Source of the DNA: Actinomycetota bacterium | GTDB taxonomy: Bacteria > Actinomycetota > Actinomycetes > UBA12327 | DNA length: 10,067 nucleotides | Assembly (NCBI GenBank): GCA_026392555.1 | Contig: JAPLBW010000187.1 | Location: forward strand, 1-10,067 | Direction: 5' to 3' | Part shown: positions 1-6,753 of the stretch, piece by piece | Layout of the letters: each line of letters begins with the position of its first letter | How positions within the stretch are numbered: the stretch's first letter is position 1 | The notes under the pieces: generated by a model | Seen by the model: only the letters and a program-made list of their open reading frames with translations | What the model was told of the DNA's origin: nothing | Databases searched by the model: none | Made by a program: the position numbers and the translations under genes

Positions 1-500
1 GAAATATTAAAACTTACAGAATAATTCACCTGTTTTTTACCAATTTTGAAGGCTTTGTCTTTCCAGTTTGCCGTAAATTCCCATCCACGGGTTTCGCTTA
101 CTGAGTTATTCGTTTGTGGAGGAGATGTTCCCAACGTTACCGGCAATACATCTGCAGGTCCTGCCTGATCATACGTTGTTCTCTGGTACCAGTCCCATGT
201 TACTTCAAGTTTATTTCTTAATGCCACTATATCTACACCAATTCCAACTGACTTAGGTTTTGCCCAGGTAAGATTTGGGCTAACTAATCCTGGCATCGAC
301 ACCATACTAGGTTTTAAACCCTCCAGCAAAACATCTTTGGTTCCTACTGCAACTCCCAATGTTGGCAGATAAAGATAATTCCCACTACCGTTATCCCCAG
401 AACCAGTGTAAGACCCCCTTATCTTTAAACTGTTAATTGCGTCGAATTTCCAGAAATTCTCCTTAGCAACGTTCCAACCTGCTGAAAAAGACGGGAAAAA
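1..500 (-). CDS. SusC/RagA-like TonB-dependent receptor, C-terminal barrel fragment (foreign segment)
   Basis: SusC/RagA receptors are Bacteroidota outer-membrane beta-barrels that import oligosaccharides or peptides with a SusD lipoprotein and TonB energy. The minus-strand frame is open across the whole segment and leaves the window without a stop. It reads, in order: FFPSFSAGWNVAKENFWKF, the family's common barrel block; INSLKIRGSYTGSGDNG, matching the usual 'lKlRaSyG..Gn' strand; LTWAKPKSVGIGVDIVALRN; KLEVTWDWYQRTTYDQ; and SETRGWEFTANWKDKAFKIG, matching 'nkGwEftl.w'. About 165 residues of the late barrel are present; plug, N-terminus and extreme C-terminus are absent. GC is about 41%, against about 57% just to the right. 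The family call rests on recalled motifs. The segment most likely does not belong to the genome carrying the other genes. Confidence 0.85.
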
Positions 501-509
501 GGCAAACGG
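495..509. other. Chimeric join between Bacteroidota-like and actinobacterial sequence
   Basis: To the right, minus-strand reading gives the conserved FolB tail VVLHKPTAPIP; to the left it gives the SusC block FFPSFSAGW. The residues PFAF between them suit both families: FolB normally continues P-x-x-F-D-D-V, and SusC commonly has an aromatic-rich lead into FFPSF. The switch therefore falls on a short shared stretch, about 504 to 495 on the minus strand. GC changes from about 41% to about 57% here. The frame is kept, which happens one time in three by chance. No transposon end, tRNA or long repeat is visible. I infer an assembly or library chimera rather than a real fusion. Confidence 0.85.
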
Positions 510-821
510 GATGGGTGCCGTGGGTTTATGCAACACCACGTTGACCGTAGAAACGCGTGAGTCAATCAACACCACATCAGCAATGCGTTGGGCCAAGGTC
601 TCGATCAACTCCACCGGCTCGCCCTCAATGACAGCGACAACAGCATGAGCCAGTGCGCCGTAATCAACGGTGTCCGTGAGGTCGTCGGTACGCGCAGCGT
701 GTGAGGTATCAACATGCACGGCACGGTCAACGACAAATTCCTGCCCTGTTGCTTTCTCTTCGGGAAGGACACCGTGATATCCGAAGGCCCGCAGACCGGT
801 TAAAGCAATGATGTCCGTCAT
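498..821 (-). CDS. folB: Dihydroneopterin aldolase, C-terminus lost at the chimeric join
   Basis: FolB is a cytoplasmic enzyme that cleaves 7,8-dihydroneopterin to 6-hydroxymethyl-7,8-dihydropterin and glycolaldehyde in folate synthesis. The ATG overlaps the folP stop as ATGA and has AGGAGG 4 nt upstream. Visible motifs are LRAFGYHGVLPEEKATGQEF (residues 9-28), TVDYGAL (51-57), ELIETLAQRIA (71-81) and VVLHKPTAPIP (95-105). Residues corresponding to the catalytic set E22, Y54, E74 and the Lys of the HKP motif (K99 here) are present. Native sequence runs to about residue 106-108; the usual last 10 to 20 residues (F-D-D-V and the final strand) are replaced by SusC sequence in the same frame. In related genomes folK follows, and it is not present here. 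The enzyme is probably intact in the organism and only broken in this assembly. Confidence 0.93.
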
Positions 822-1705
822 GGTGCCTCCTCTAATGCCACTCTAGACGAGTTGACCACAGCCACATTCGCCTCTACACGATGCACTCGTACGGCCCACA
901 GCCCTGACTTCACTGCGCGGCGAGTCAGTTCGACAGTCAGCGCGTCGCGAGCGTCCATGGAATCATCGATTCGCTGCTCACCAGTCTCAAACACACCAAG
1001 AAAACGTTTGCGAGAGGCTCCGAGCAGAACCGGAAACCCCCACGAAGCCATGTCGTCGAGGGCACCTTGATGAACAAGTGGCCAATTGTGTTCGGCTCTT
1101 TTTGCAAAACCAATCCCTGGGTCCAGGACAATGCGTGATGCATCCACGCCCGCAGCCATGACTGCATCGACCTGCTCCAAGAGTTCGCGCTTCACCTCGA
1201 CGAGAACATCCTCATAATCGGCAAGGCTGTCTTGGCTCGCACCTTCGCCTCGGTTATGCATCAGGACATAGGGCGCGCGCACCGAGGCCATCAATGGCCA
1301 CATCGCCTCATCACCGCGGCCGCCACTGACATCGTTCACCAAAACAGCGCCAGCTTCTAGGGCGCGTTCAGCCACCTGAGATCGGCGAGTATCAATGCTG
1401 ACCGTGATGCCTTCACTGGTTAAACCCGTGACGACGTCGATCACTCGGGATAATTCCGTTGCGCCGTCAATAGCTGTTGCGCCCGGGCGGGTGGATTCGC
1501 CGCCCACATCAACGATGTCCGCGCCCTGCGATGCCAACGCAAGCCCATGCTCGATTGCTTGCTGCGGATCGAGATAGTCGCCACCATCGCTGAATGAATC
1601 CGGCGTCACGTTGAGCACACCTACAACCAACGTGCGCGTGAGTTGGCTCAACTCAGCGGGTAAACCTTCGGGATGCTTCACAACAGCAGCTGAATCAGTG
1701 ACCAC
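818..1705 (-). CDS. folP: Dihydropteroate synthase
   Basis: FolP condenses 6-hydroxymethyl-7,8-dihydropterin pyrophosphate with p-aminobenzoate to give dihydropteroate; sulfonamides target it. The 295-residue TIM-barrel protein has all the family signatures: [11 protein letters not shown] (32-42, Asn for the metal/pyrophosphate), [16 protein letters not shown] (61-76), SIDTRR with Asp105, VNDVSGG (123-129), LMHNRG (148-153), LDPGIGFAK with Asp195 (194-202), GASRKRFLG (229-237, Lys233) and the C-terminal RVHRV (273-277). The start is a GTG that overlaps the folE end by 11 bases. It has no good Shine-Dalgarno site, so coupling to folE is likely. About 18 residues precede the point where shorter homologues begin, so a slightly later start such as the GTG at codon 9 is possible. 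The gene ends in an ATGA overlap with folB. Confidence 0.97.
   Translation of the reverse strand: MVTDSAAVVKHPEGLPAELSQLTRTLVVGVLNVTPDSFSDGGDYLDPQQAIEHGLALASQGADIVDVGGESTRPGATAIDGATELSRVIDVVTGLTSEGITVSIDTRRSQVAERALEAGAVLVNDVSGGRGDEAMWPLMASVRAPYVLMHNRGEGASQDSLADYEDVLVEVKRELLEQVDAVMAAGVDASRIVLDPGIGFAKRAEHNWPLVHQGALDDMASWGFPVLLGASRKRFLGVFETGEQRIDDSMDARDALTVELTRRAVKSGLWAVRVHRVEANVAVVNSSRVALEEAP
826..831 (-). promoter_or_regulatory. Shine-Dalgarno site of folB inside the folP end
   Basis: The minus strand reads AGGAGG, 4 nt before the folB ATG at 821. The site lies in the last codons of folP, so ribosomes finishing folP could re-initiate on folB. It supports the ATG at 821 as the start. Confidence 0.75.
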
Positions 1706-2336
1706 GGATCAAGGTCATGGCCTCGGAACGAAGCGCAGGGTCGGTGAAAACACCACGAACAGCACTCGTGATCGTCGTAGCTCCTGGCTTGCGAATGCCT
1801 CGCATAGACATGCACAGGTGCTCACACTCAATAACAACGATCACGCCCTCTGGCGCGAGGACCCGCATCAACGAATCAGCAACTTGTGACGTGAGCCGTT
1901 CTTGAACTTGGGGGCGCTTGGCAAATACGTCCACACACCGAGCCAGTTTTGACAAGCCTGTAATGCGTCCTTCGGCATTGGGAAGGTAACCCACATGCGC
2001 ACGGCCGAAAAACGGCACCAAGTGATGCTCACAGGTCGAATACAACTCAATGTCTTTCACGATGACCAATTCATGGTGACCCAGGTCAAAGGTAGTTGCT
2101 AAAACATCATCTGCCTTTTGGTGCAGACCAGCGAATAGTTCCTGGTAGGCCCGAGCAACGCGTGCGGGTGTGTCCACCAACCCATCGCGGTCTGGATCCT
2201 CACCCACGGCGAGCAGCAACTCACGAACCGCCTTCTCGGCACGCTCTTGATCAAAGGCCGGAACATCGCGAAAATCACTGACCAGGTCGGTCACTGGATC
2301 AATGGAGGCCGCTTGCTGCACGAGACGATCACTCAT
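1695..2336 (-). CDS. folE: GTP cyclohydrolase I
   Basis: FolE is the first enzyme of pterin and folate synthesis, converting GTP to 7,8-dihydroneopterin triphosphate and formate in the cytoplasm as a homodecamer. The 213-residue protein has the family's usual length. [19 protein letters not shown] (102-120) and [17 protein letters not shown] (170-186) supply the zinc ligands: Cys102, His105 and Cys175 correspond to Cys110, His113 and Cys181 of the E. coli enzyme. [20 protein letters not shown] (129-148) is the conserved central helix region. The zinc site is intact, so this is the classical zinc enzyme, not the alternative FolE2. The ATG overlaps the ftsH stop as ATGA and has no clear Shine-Dalgarno site, which points to translational coupling with ftsH. 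The end overlaps folP by 11 bases. Confidence 0.97.
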   Translation of the reverse strand: MSDRLVQQAASIDPVTDLVSDFRDVPAFDQERAEKAVRELLLAVGEDPDRDGLVDTPARVARAYQELFAGLHQKADDVLATTFDLGHHELVIVKDIELYSTCEHHLVPFFGRAHVGYLPNAEGRITGLSKLARCVDVFAKRPQVQERLTSQVADSLMRVLAPEGVIVVIECEHLCMSMRGIRKPGATTITSAVRGVFTDPALRSEAMTLIRGH

Positions 2337-4309
2337 GCGGACCAGTCCGAGGGCTTGTCGTGAGACGCGACATCGTTGTGAGCCACCTGCACAGAACCCG
2401 AGCCATTCACCTTGGCGGGAACCGAGATCGGCCCGGCTGCCGGGATGCGCTCAGTGGAGCCAGTCCATTTCGGTCGTTCCGATCGCTTCCGAATGTCGGT
2501 AAAGATTTCAGCGACCTGCTCCTTGTCCAGGGTTTCCTTTTCCAACAGCTCAAGGACCAGGCGATCTAGGACGTCGCGGTTATCAACCAGGATTTCGTAG
2601 GCTTCAGTATGGGCTTGATTGATCAGGTGCCTAACCTCTTCGTCAATAACACCAGCCACGGCCTCTGAATAGTCCCGTTGGTGTCCCACGTCGCGACCCA
2701 AGAAGACCTCGCCAGATTCCTGGCCGAACTTGATAGCACCCAGACGCTCAGTCATTCCGTATTGCGTCACCATCGCCCGAGCAACACCGGTGGCCTTCTC
2801 AATGTCATTGGACGCCCCTGTAGTGGGGTCGTGGAAAACCAATTCCTCGGCGGCACGACCACCGAGCATGTACGCCAACTGATCCAACATTTCGTTGCGA
2901 GTTGTCGAATACTTTTCTTGGTCGGGCAGCACCATCGTGTAACCCAAGGCACGACCGCGAGGCAAGATAGTCACCTTGTGCACCGGGTCTGAGTTCTGCA
3001 GCGCCGCAGCGACAAGCGCGTGGCCACCTTCGTGATACGCAGTGATCGACTTCTCGTGATCGCTCATGACGCGCGAATGCTTTTGCGGACCGGCAATAAC
3101 TCGGTCAATGGCCTCGTCCATGGATTCTTTGTTCACCATCGTCAGGTGATGGCGTGCGGTCAACAAAGCCGCTTCATTCAAGACGTTAGCTAGGTCCGCA
3201 CCCGTAAACCCTGGGGTTCGGCGAGCCACACCCAAGAGGTCAACCTCTGGCTCAATGGGCTTGCCCTTGGCGTGCACCGTCAAGATGGCGGCACGTCCCT
3301 GCAGGTCCGGGCGATCAACGGCAATCTGGCGATCAAAACGACCTGGGCGCAACAGCGCGGGGTCCAAGATGTCAGGACGGTTGGTAGCCGCGATCAAAAT
3401 GACGGTGCCCTTGTCATCAAAACCATCCATCTCGACCAACATTTGGTTCAGCGTCTGCTCGCGCTCGTCGTGGCCACCGCCAAGACCTGCACCACGGTGC
3501 CGGCCGACTGCATCAATTTCGTCGATGAAAATGATGGCCGGAGCGTTTTCCTTTGCCTGTTCGAACAGGTCGCGCACTCGTGATGCTCCGACACCGACAA
3601 ACATTTCGACGAAGTCCGAACCAGAAATCGTATAAAAAGGCACGCCAGCTTCACCAGCTACAGCGCGGGCGAGCAACGTCTTTCCTGTTCCGGGTGGGCC
3701 GTAGAGCAGAACGCCCTTCGGAATCTTTGCCCCTACGGCCTGGTAGCGAGCCGGGTCCGTAAGGAAATCTCGGATCTCTTCGAGTTCCTCAATGGCTTCA
3801 TCCGCACCAGCCACATCGGCAAACGTGGTCTGCGGGGTGTCCTTCGACATCATCTTGGCCTTGGACTTACCAAAGTTCATGACCTTGGATCCGCCACCTT
3901 GCACTTGGTTCATAAAGAAGAACAACAAGAACACGATGATGGCGATGGGCAACAACGAGGCGAGGAGAGAAATTAAAACATTGTCCTTAGGCACCTTGAC
4001 GTTGTAGCCACCCGTGAGTTGGCCACCATCAACCTTGGTCTGTAGGAGTTGCTGGAGCTCAACACCTTGGCCTGTGACGTATTCGGACTGCTTCTTGTCA
4101 CCGTTCTTTAAGACGATCTCAATACGCTGCTCACGATCAACCAAGGTGGCGGACTTGGCATCGCCCTTCGTGATCGAGGCGATGATCGCGGATGTGTCCA
4201 CCTTCTTAGGTGCCGAGGCAGATGAAATAAATTGACCGGCCAGCAAAGCCACCAAGATGGCCACGCCGATCCAGACAATTGGTCCACGAAGAATGCGCTT
4301 GATATCCAT
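2333..4309 (-). CDS. ftsH: ATP-dependent zinc metalloprotease FtsH
   Basis: FtsH is a membrane-anchored hexameric AAA+ protease that extracts and degrades misassembled membrane proteins and some regulators. The 658 residues show a first membrane segment (about 11-30), an extracytoplasmic domain (about 36-108), a second membrane segment (about 111-133) and an AAA+ module with Walker A GPPGTGKT (204-211), Walker B IIFIDEID (259-266) and the second region of homology [19 protein letters not shown] (310-328). The peptidase domain has HEGGH (426-430) and the probable third zinc ligand Asp502 in [10 protein letters not shown]. The C-terminal ~50 residues are low-complexity, as in other actinobacterial FtsH. 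The ATG at 4309 fits the family N-terminus but has no clear Shine-Dalgarno site, so initiation may be leaderless or weak. The gene heads the folE-folP-folB run and overlaps folE by ATGA; its 5' side is the largest gap in the window. Confidence 0.98.
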   Translation of the reverse strand: MDIKRILRGPIVWIGVAILVALLAGQFISSASAPKKVDTSAIIASITKGDAKSATLVDREQRIEIVLKNGDKKQSEYVTGQGVELQQLLQTKVDGGQLTGGYNVKVPKDNVLISLLASLLPIAIIVFLLFFFMNQVQGGGSKVMNFGKSKAKMMSKDTPQTTFADVAGADEAIEELEEIRDFLTDPARYQAVGAKIPKGVLLYGPPGTGKTLLARAVAGEAGVPFYTISGSDFVEMFVGVGASRVRDLFEQAKENAPAIIFIDEIDAVGRHRGAGLGGGHDEREQTLNQMLVEMDGFDDKGTVILIAATNRPDILDPALLRPGRFDRQIAVDRPDLQGRAAILTVHAKGKPIEPEVDLLGVARRTPGFTGADLANVLNEAALLTARHHLTMVNKESMDEAIDRVIAGPQKHSRVMSDHEKSITAYHEGGHALVAAALQNSDPVHKVTILPRGRALGYTMVLPDQEKYSTTRNEMLDQLAYMLGGRAAEELVFHDPTTGASNDIEKATGVARAMVTQYGMTERLGAIKFGQESGEVFLGRDVGHQRDYSEAVAGVIDEEVRHLINQAHTEAYEILVDNRDVLDRLVLELLEKETLDKEQVAEIFTDIRKRSERPKWTGSTERIPAAGPISVPAKVNGSGSVQVAHNDVASHDKPSDWSA

Positions 4310-4461
4310 AGGAAAAAGGCCTAAGCCCCATCCCCCCTTGCTCGTGAGGAAGCAGATCTAGTGCCTTCAGGCTACCGCGAGAGCCTGAACCCTGGCGCGC
4401 TGAGGCTTCTCGGCCTTGACTGTGCTGAATTGCCTTGCCCAAGCCACCCAGCCCTGCCTGC
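4310..4461 (-). promoter_or_regulatory. Intergenic region between the GntR-type gene and ftsH, probable ftsH promoter region
   Basis: This 152-bp gap is the largest in the actinobacterial part, and every other gene pair overlaps or is separated by 55 bp or less. A promoter for ftsH-folE-folP-folB would be expected here. I could not pick a convincing -35/-10 pair: an isolated TAGATC near 4350 has no matching -35. The minus strand next to the ftsH ATG is pyrimidine-rich and lacks a Shine-Dalgarno site. The one clear structure is the inverted repeat at 4366-4389. I see no small gene. The promoter role is inferred from position alone. Confidence 0.45.
4366..4389. repeat. Perfect 8-bp inverted repeat upstream of ftsH (operator or terminator candidate)
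   Basis: TTCAGGCT (4366-4373) and AGCCTGAA (4382-4389) are perfect reverse complements separated by an 8-nt loop; pairing stops at the next base. The repeat lies 57-80 nt upstream of the ftsH ATG and about 73 nt beyond the stop of the GntR-type gene. As RNA the minus strand would fold into a GC-containing hairpin, but no U-run follows, so it is a poor intrinsic terminator. A dimeric operator for the neighbouring regulator or another repressor is the alternative. GntR/FCD operators are usually shorter palindromes with a small central gap, so this is a guess. Confidence 0.5.
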
Positions 4462-5133
4462 TTAGGGCATAACCGCCTCAGGGACTGCGTCCAAGCAAGA
4501 GGACATGTAGGCCCAATAACCGCGCACCGCTGCCGCTGCTCGATCCGGGTCATTGTCGGTCGCTGCTTCAAGAACTTCGTGAATAAGTACCCGAGAGGTT
4601 TCTACATCGTCTGCACCGTGGACGAGAAAGCGAACTCGGCGAACTTTGGGGTCGAGTGATCGCACAAGGCGCTGGAGCTCCACACTTCCTGAGCGCTCAA
4701 GAATGAGCCGGACAAATCGACCCGCGTGCACCTGCGCATCCGCATGTGCATCATTGGCATAAGCCACATCGAAGTCGCGGGAGGCTTGGCGCACCGGTGC
4801 AAAGTCGGCACCACTAAGCCGCGGGATTGCCCAAGAAAAGCTTGTTGCCATCAGGAGTTCGATCGTACGAATCAGATCAGCTGCATCGTCGCGGCTCAAC
4901 TGCGATACCACAGCTCCGCGATTGCGGTGGATGTCTATGAGGCCTTCCGACGAAAGTTGCGCGAAGGCTTCACGCAAAGGGGAATTGGAAACGCCGAAAC
5001 GCTTCATGACCGCTTCTGTTCGGATTGGGGTACCCGGTCCTAGCGCTCCGGTGATGATTTCCTCGCGCAGTTGCTCGACCACTAGCTCACGTAGACCACC
5101 ATGACTGCCAACGGTTGACACAGCTTGACTCAT
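4462..5133 (-). CDS. GntR-family transcriptional regulator, FCD (FadR-like) subfamily
   Basis: This is a predicted 223-residue DNA-binding regulator. Residues about 13-82 are a winged helix-turn-helix: LRELVVEQLREEIITGAL, then EAVMKRFGVSNSPLREAFAQ, LSSEGLIDIHRNRGAVVSQL, the classic GntR pattern in which SxSPLREAF forms the recognition helix. Residues about 86-215 are a helical FCD ligand-binding domain. FCD proteins often bind a metal through an Asp and three His. Here one His (in VHAGRF) and one (in LIHEVLEA) can be aligned, but the final His, normally in a 'R.H' helix, reads RGYWAYM, so the metal site looks incomplete. The ATG at 5133 gives a normal N-terminus; GAGGAA abuts it, a tight ribosome site. 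An in-frame ATG at 5256 would run back into hpt and encode unrelated residues, so I reject it. The ligand is unknown. The gene sits between hpt and ftsH, where none is usual in the relatives I recall. Confidence 0.88.
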   Translation of the reverse strand: MSQAVSTVGSHGGLRELVVEQLREEIITGALGPGTPIRTEAVMKRFGVSNSPLREAFAQLSSEGLIDIHRNRGAVVSQLSRDDAADLIRTIELLMATSFSWAIPRLSGADFAPVRQASRDFDVAYANDAHADAQVHAGRFVRLILERSGSVELQRLVRSLDPKVRRVRFLVHGADDVETSRVLIHEVLEAATDNDPDRAAAAVRGYWAYMSSCLDAVPEAVMP

Positions 5134-5188
5134 TTCCTCGTCATTTCCTTGCCCAAAGTACACACCACACGACTCCGATCGCCAGGCA

Positions 5189-5734
5189 CTAAGGGGTCGT
5201 GCGTAAAACTCCCACATACGGCAACGACCGGAACCGCTCGGCATAGTCCAAGCCATAACCCACGACGAACTCAGCTGGGATGTCGAAGCCCACGTATTTC
5301 ACTCGCACTTCCACCCGCGCAGCTTCAGGTTTACGCAACATCGTGCACACCTCAACCGACGCAGCGCCACGTGAGTTCAGGTTTCGCAAGAGCCAGGAAA
5401 GCGTCAAACCTGAGTCGACAATGTCTTCGACCACCAGCACATGGCGTCCACTGATATCAATATCAAGGTCCTTCAAGATGCGCACGACGCCAGAGGACTT
5501 AGTTCCCACGCCATAGGACGAAACCGCCATCCAGTCCACAGCAGGGTCCGATGACATCGCGCGCGACAGATCAGCCATCACCATGATGGCGCCCTTGAGA
5601 ACGCCAACGAGCAATACGTCTCGACCTGCGTAGTCAGCATCAATTTCCGCGGCGAGTTCACTGATGCGTTGAGCGATTTGTTCTTGTGTCACCAAGACAT
5701 GTTCAATCTCGACCGGTAGGTCAGCTGCCGACAC
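5189..5734 (-). CDS. hpt: Hypoxanthine (guanine) phosphoribosyltransferase
   Basis: Hpt salvages hypoxanthine or guanine with PRPP to give IMP or GMP in the cytoplasm. The 181-residue protein has the usual length. [15 protein letters not shown] (42-56) is the pyrophosphate-binding loop region, [11 protein letters not shown] (72-82) is the flexible active-site loop, [13 protein letters not shown] (99-111) is the PRPP signature with the Glu-Asp pair and Asp107, and [20 protein letters not shown] (145-164) is the purine-binding and C-terminal region typical of HPRT. The start is a GTG with AGGAG 5 nt upstream. The gene lies 38 bp after tilS, and the tilS-hpt-ftsH association is widespread in Gram-positive bacteria. 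The GntR-type gene starts 55 bp downstream. Confidence 0.96.
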   Translation of the reverse strand: MSAADLPVEIEHVLVTQEQIAQRISELAAEIDADYAGRDVLLVGVLKGAIMVMADLSRAMSSDPAVDWMAVSSYGVGTKSSGVVRILKDLDIDISGRHVLVVEDIVDSGLTLSWLLRNLNSRGAASVEVCTMLRKPEAARVEVRVKYVGFDIPAEFVVGYGLDYAERFRSLPYVGVLRTTP

Positions 5735-5739
5735 TTTGA

Positions 5740-5744
5740 CTCCT
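5740..5744 (-). promoter_or_regulatory. Shine-Dalgarno site of hpt
   Basis: The minus strand reads AGGAG, 5 nt before the GTG at 5734. It decides the start in favour of GTG, as no ATG is in place nearby. Confidence 0.7.
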
Positions 5745-5772
5745 ACACCGACGGGACATGTCTACGCGAACT

Positions 5773-6753
5773 CTATTGCGCTGCAGCGGCTAAGTAGAGC
5801 CGGTCCCCTGCGCGCCATGCAACGAGGTTTCCAGGCAAACTCACTGATCCTTGGCCATGCCAATGCGTCACCAACTGATCCATGGCATCCACGTGCTTAC
5901 TGGAGACCGAGCCAGCCGGACAGCCTGCACTCACTGCGGCTCGCCTGACCACGCGATGGCGAACTGCTGGTTCAAATCCAGCCAGCACCTCAATCACCAG
6001 ACCACCTTCGGGATGCAACGCGGATTCCAAGGCCCATGTTGCCCACGAGTCGAGGGCATCAGCATCTTGGCGCAACTGACTGGCAGTTCGCGCTAAGGCT
6101 TCAGCAATTCCCGGACCCAAAACATCTTCCAGTACGAACATGGCTTCGTTGCGCAGCCGCGAACGTGCAAATCGCGGATCCTGATTGTGCGGGTCGTCCC
6201 AGGGCTCAAGCCCCGCAGCCACGCACGCTTCTCGCACGGTTGATCGTGTCAATCCCAAGAACGGGCGACGATACATTCCATTGCTGGCAGCCATTCCCGA
6301 CAACGATCGCGCACCCGATCCGCGAGCTAGTCCCAGCAACACCGTTTCGGCTTGATCGTCGAGCGTGTGTCCCAGCAAGACTGTTGAGGCACCTAACCTC
6401 TGAGCCGCCTCATTTAATCCTGCATAACGAGCAGTTCGGGCTGCGGCCTCTGGGCCACCATCAGTTCCCACATCTACCCGAACGACCTCAACCGGTCCCA
6501 ATCCCAATCCGCGCAATTGCCCAGCAACATTTTCGCCATGTTGGTCTGACCCTGGTTGCAGGCCATGATCAATCGTGATGGCTCCCACGCGAAACCCCTC
6601 GCGCGGTCCTACAAAAGCCGCAGCAGCAGCCAGCGCTAAAGAATCTGCTCCACCGCTACACGCGACCAAGACCAAATCACCGGCGGCGAGTGGTTGCAGA
6701 GAATCCTTAACCGCGTTACGCGTCTGTGCTGTAGCTGGCGTAGGTCCGCTCAT
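5773..6753 (-). CDS. tilS: tRNA(Ile)-lysidine synthetase
   Basis: TilS attaches lysine to C34 of the CAU-anticodon tRNA-Ile using ATP, converting its decoding from AUG to AUA; the reaction is essential in most bacteria. The 326-residue protein opens with the PP-loop [14 protein letters not shown] (28-41, SGGADS at 33-38). It continues with the N-type ATP pyrophosphatase features AITIDHGL (58-65), [20 protein letters not shown] (126-145) and [16 protein letters not shown] (162-177), and the tRNA-contact region [20 protein letters not shown] (186-205). The C-terminal ~120 residues are the short form common in Actinobacteria, without the extra domain of E. coli TilS. The ATG at 6753 overlaps the upstream metalloprotease stop as ATGA and has GGAGGA 5 nt upstream. 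Confidence 0.96.
   Translation of the reverse strand: MSGPTPATAQTRNAVKDSLQPLAAGDLVLVACSGGADSLALAAAAAFVGPREGFRVGAITIDHGLQPGSDQHGENVAGQLRGLGLGPVEVVRVDVGTDGGPEAAARTARYAGLNEAAQRLGASTVLLGHTLDDQAETVLLGLARGSGARSLSGMAASNGMYRRPFLGLTRSTVREACVAAGLEPWDDPHNQDPRFARSRLRNEAMFVLEDVLGPGIAEALARTASQLRQDADALDSWATWALESALHPEGGLVIEVLAGFEPAVRHRVVRRAAVSAGCPAGSVSSKHVDAMDQLVTHWHGQGSVSLPGNLVAWRAGDRLYLAAAAQ

Noticed and set aside
498..509. Attachment site or mobile-element boundary at the join
   Set aside because: No integrase, transposase, tRNA, terminal inverted repeat or target duplication is visible on either side; only a few codons are shared.
1..821. A genuine FolB-TonB receptor fusion gene (273 codons open to the edge)
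   Set aside because: It would join a cytoplasmic folate enzyme to part of an outer-membrane barrel, from two phyla with different GC, at a short shared motif. A chimera explains all of this more simply.
3255..3635. Plus-strand open frame opposite ftsH
   Set aside because: It is antisense to the conserved AAA+ region of ftsH; low-complexity Ser/Arg-rich translation with no ribosome site.
4366..4389. Intrinsic transcription terminator
   Set aside because: The 8-bp stem is perfect, but no U-run follows on the minus strand and the loop is large. I kept it only as an inverted repeat of uncertain role.
4206..4571. Minus-strand 121-codon frame bridging the ftsH 5' end and the GntR 3' end
   Set aside because: It overlaps both real genes in another frame, has no recognisable domain and crosses the palindrome. 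It is a chance frame.
5134..5256. Longer N-terminus of the GntR-type protein from an ATG at 5256
   Set aside because: The extra 41 residues overlap the hpt end and look like out-of-frame translation ([12 protein letters not shown]...). The normal GntR N-terminus begins at the ATG at 5133.
6036..6578. Plus-strand open frame of 180 codons
   Set aside because: It lies wholly opposite tilS, whose PP-loop and other motifs are intact. The translation is Pro/Arg/His-rich with no recognisable domain, as expected for an antisense frame in GC-rich coding sequence.
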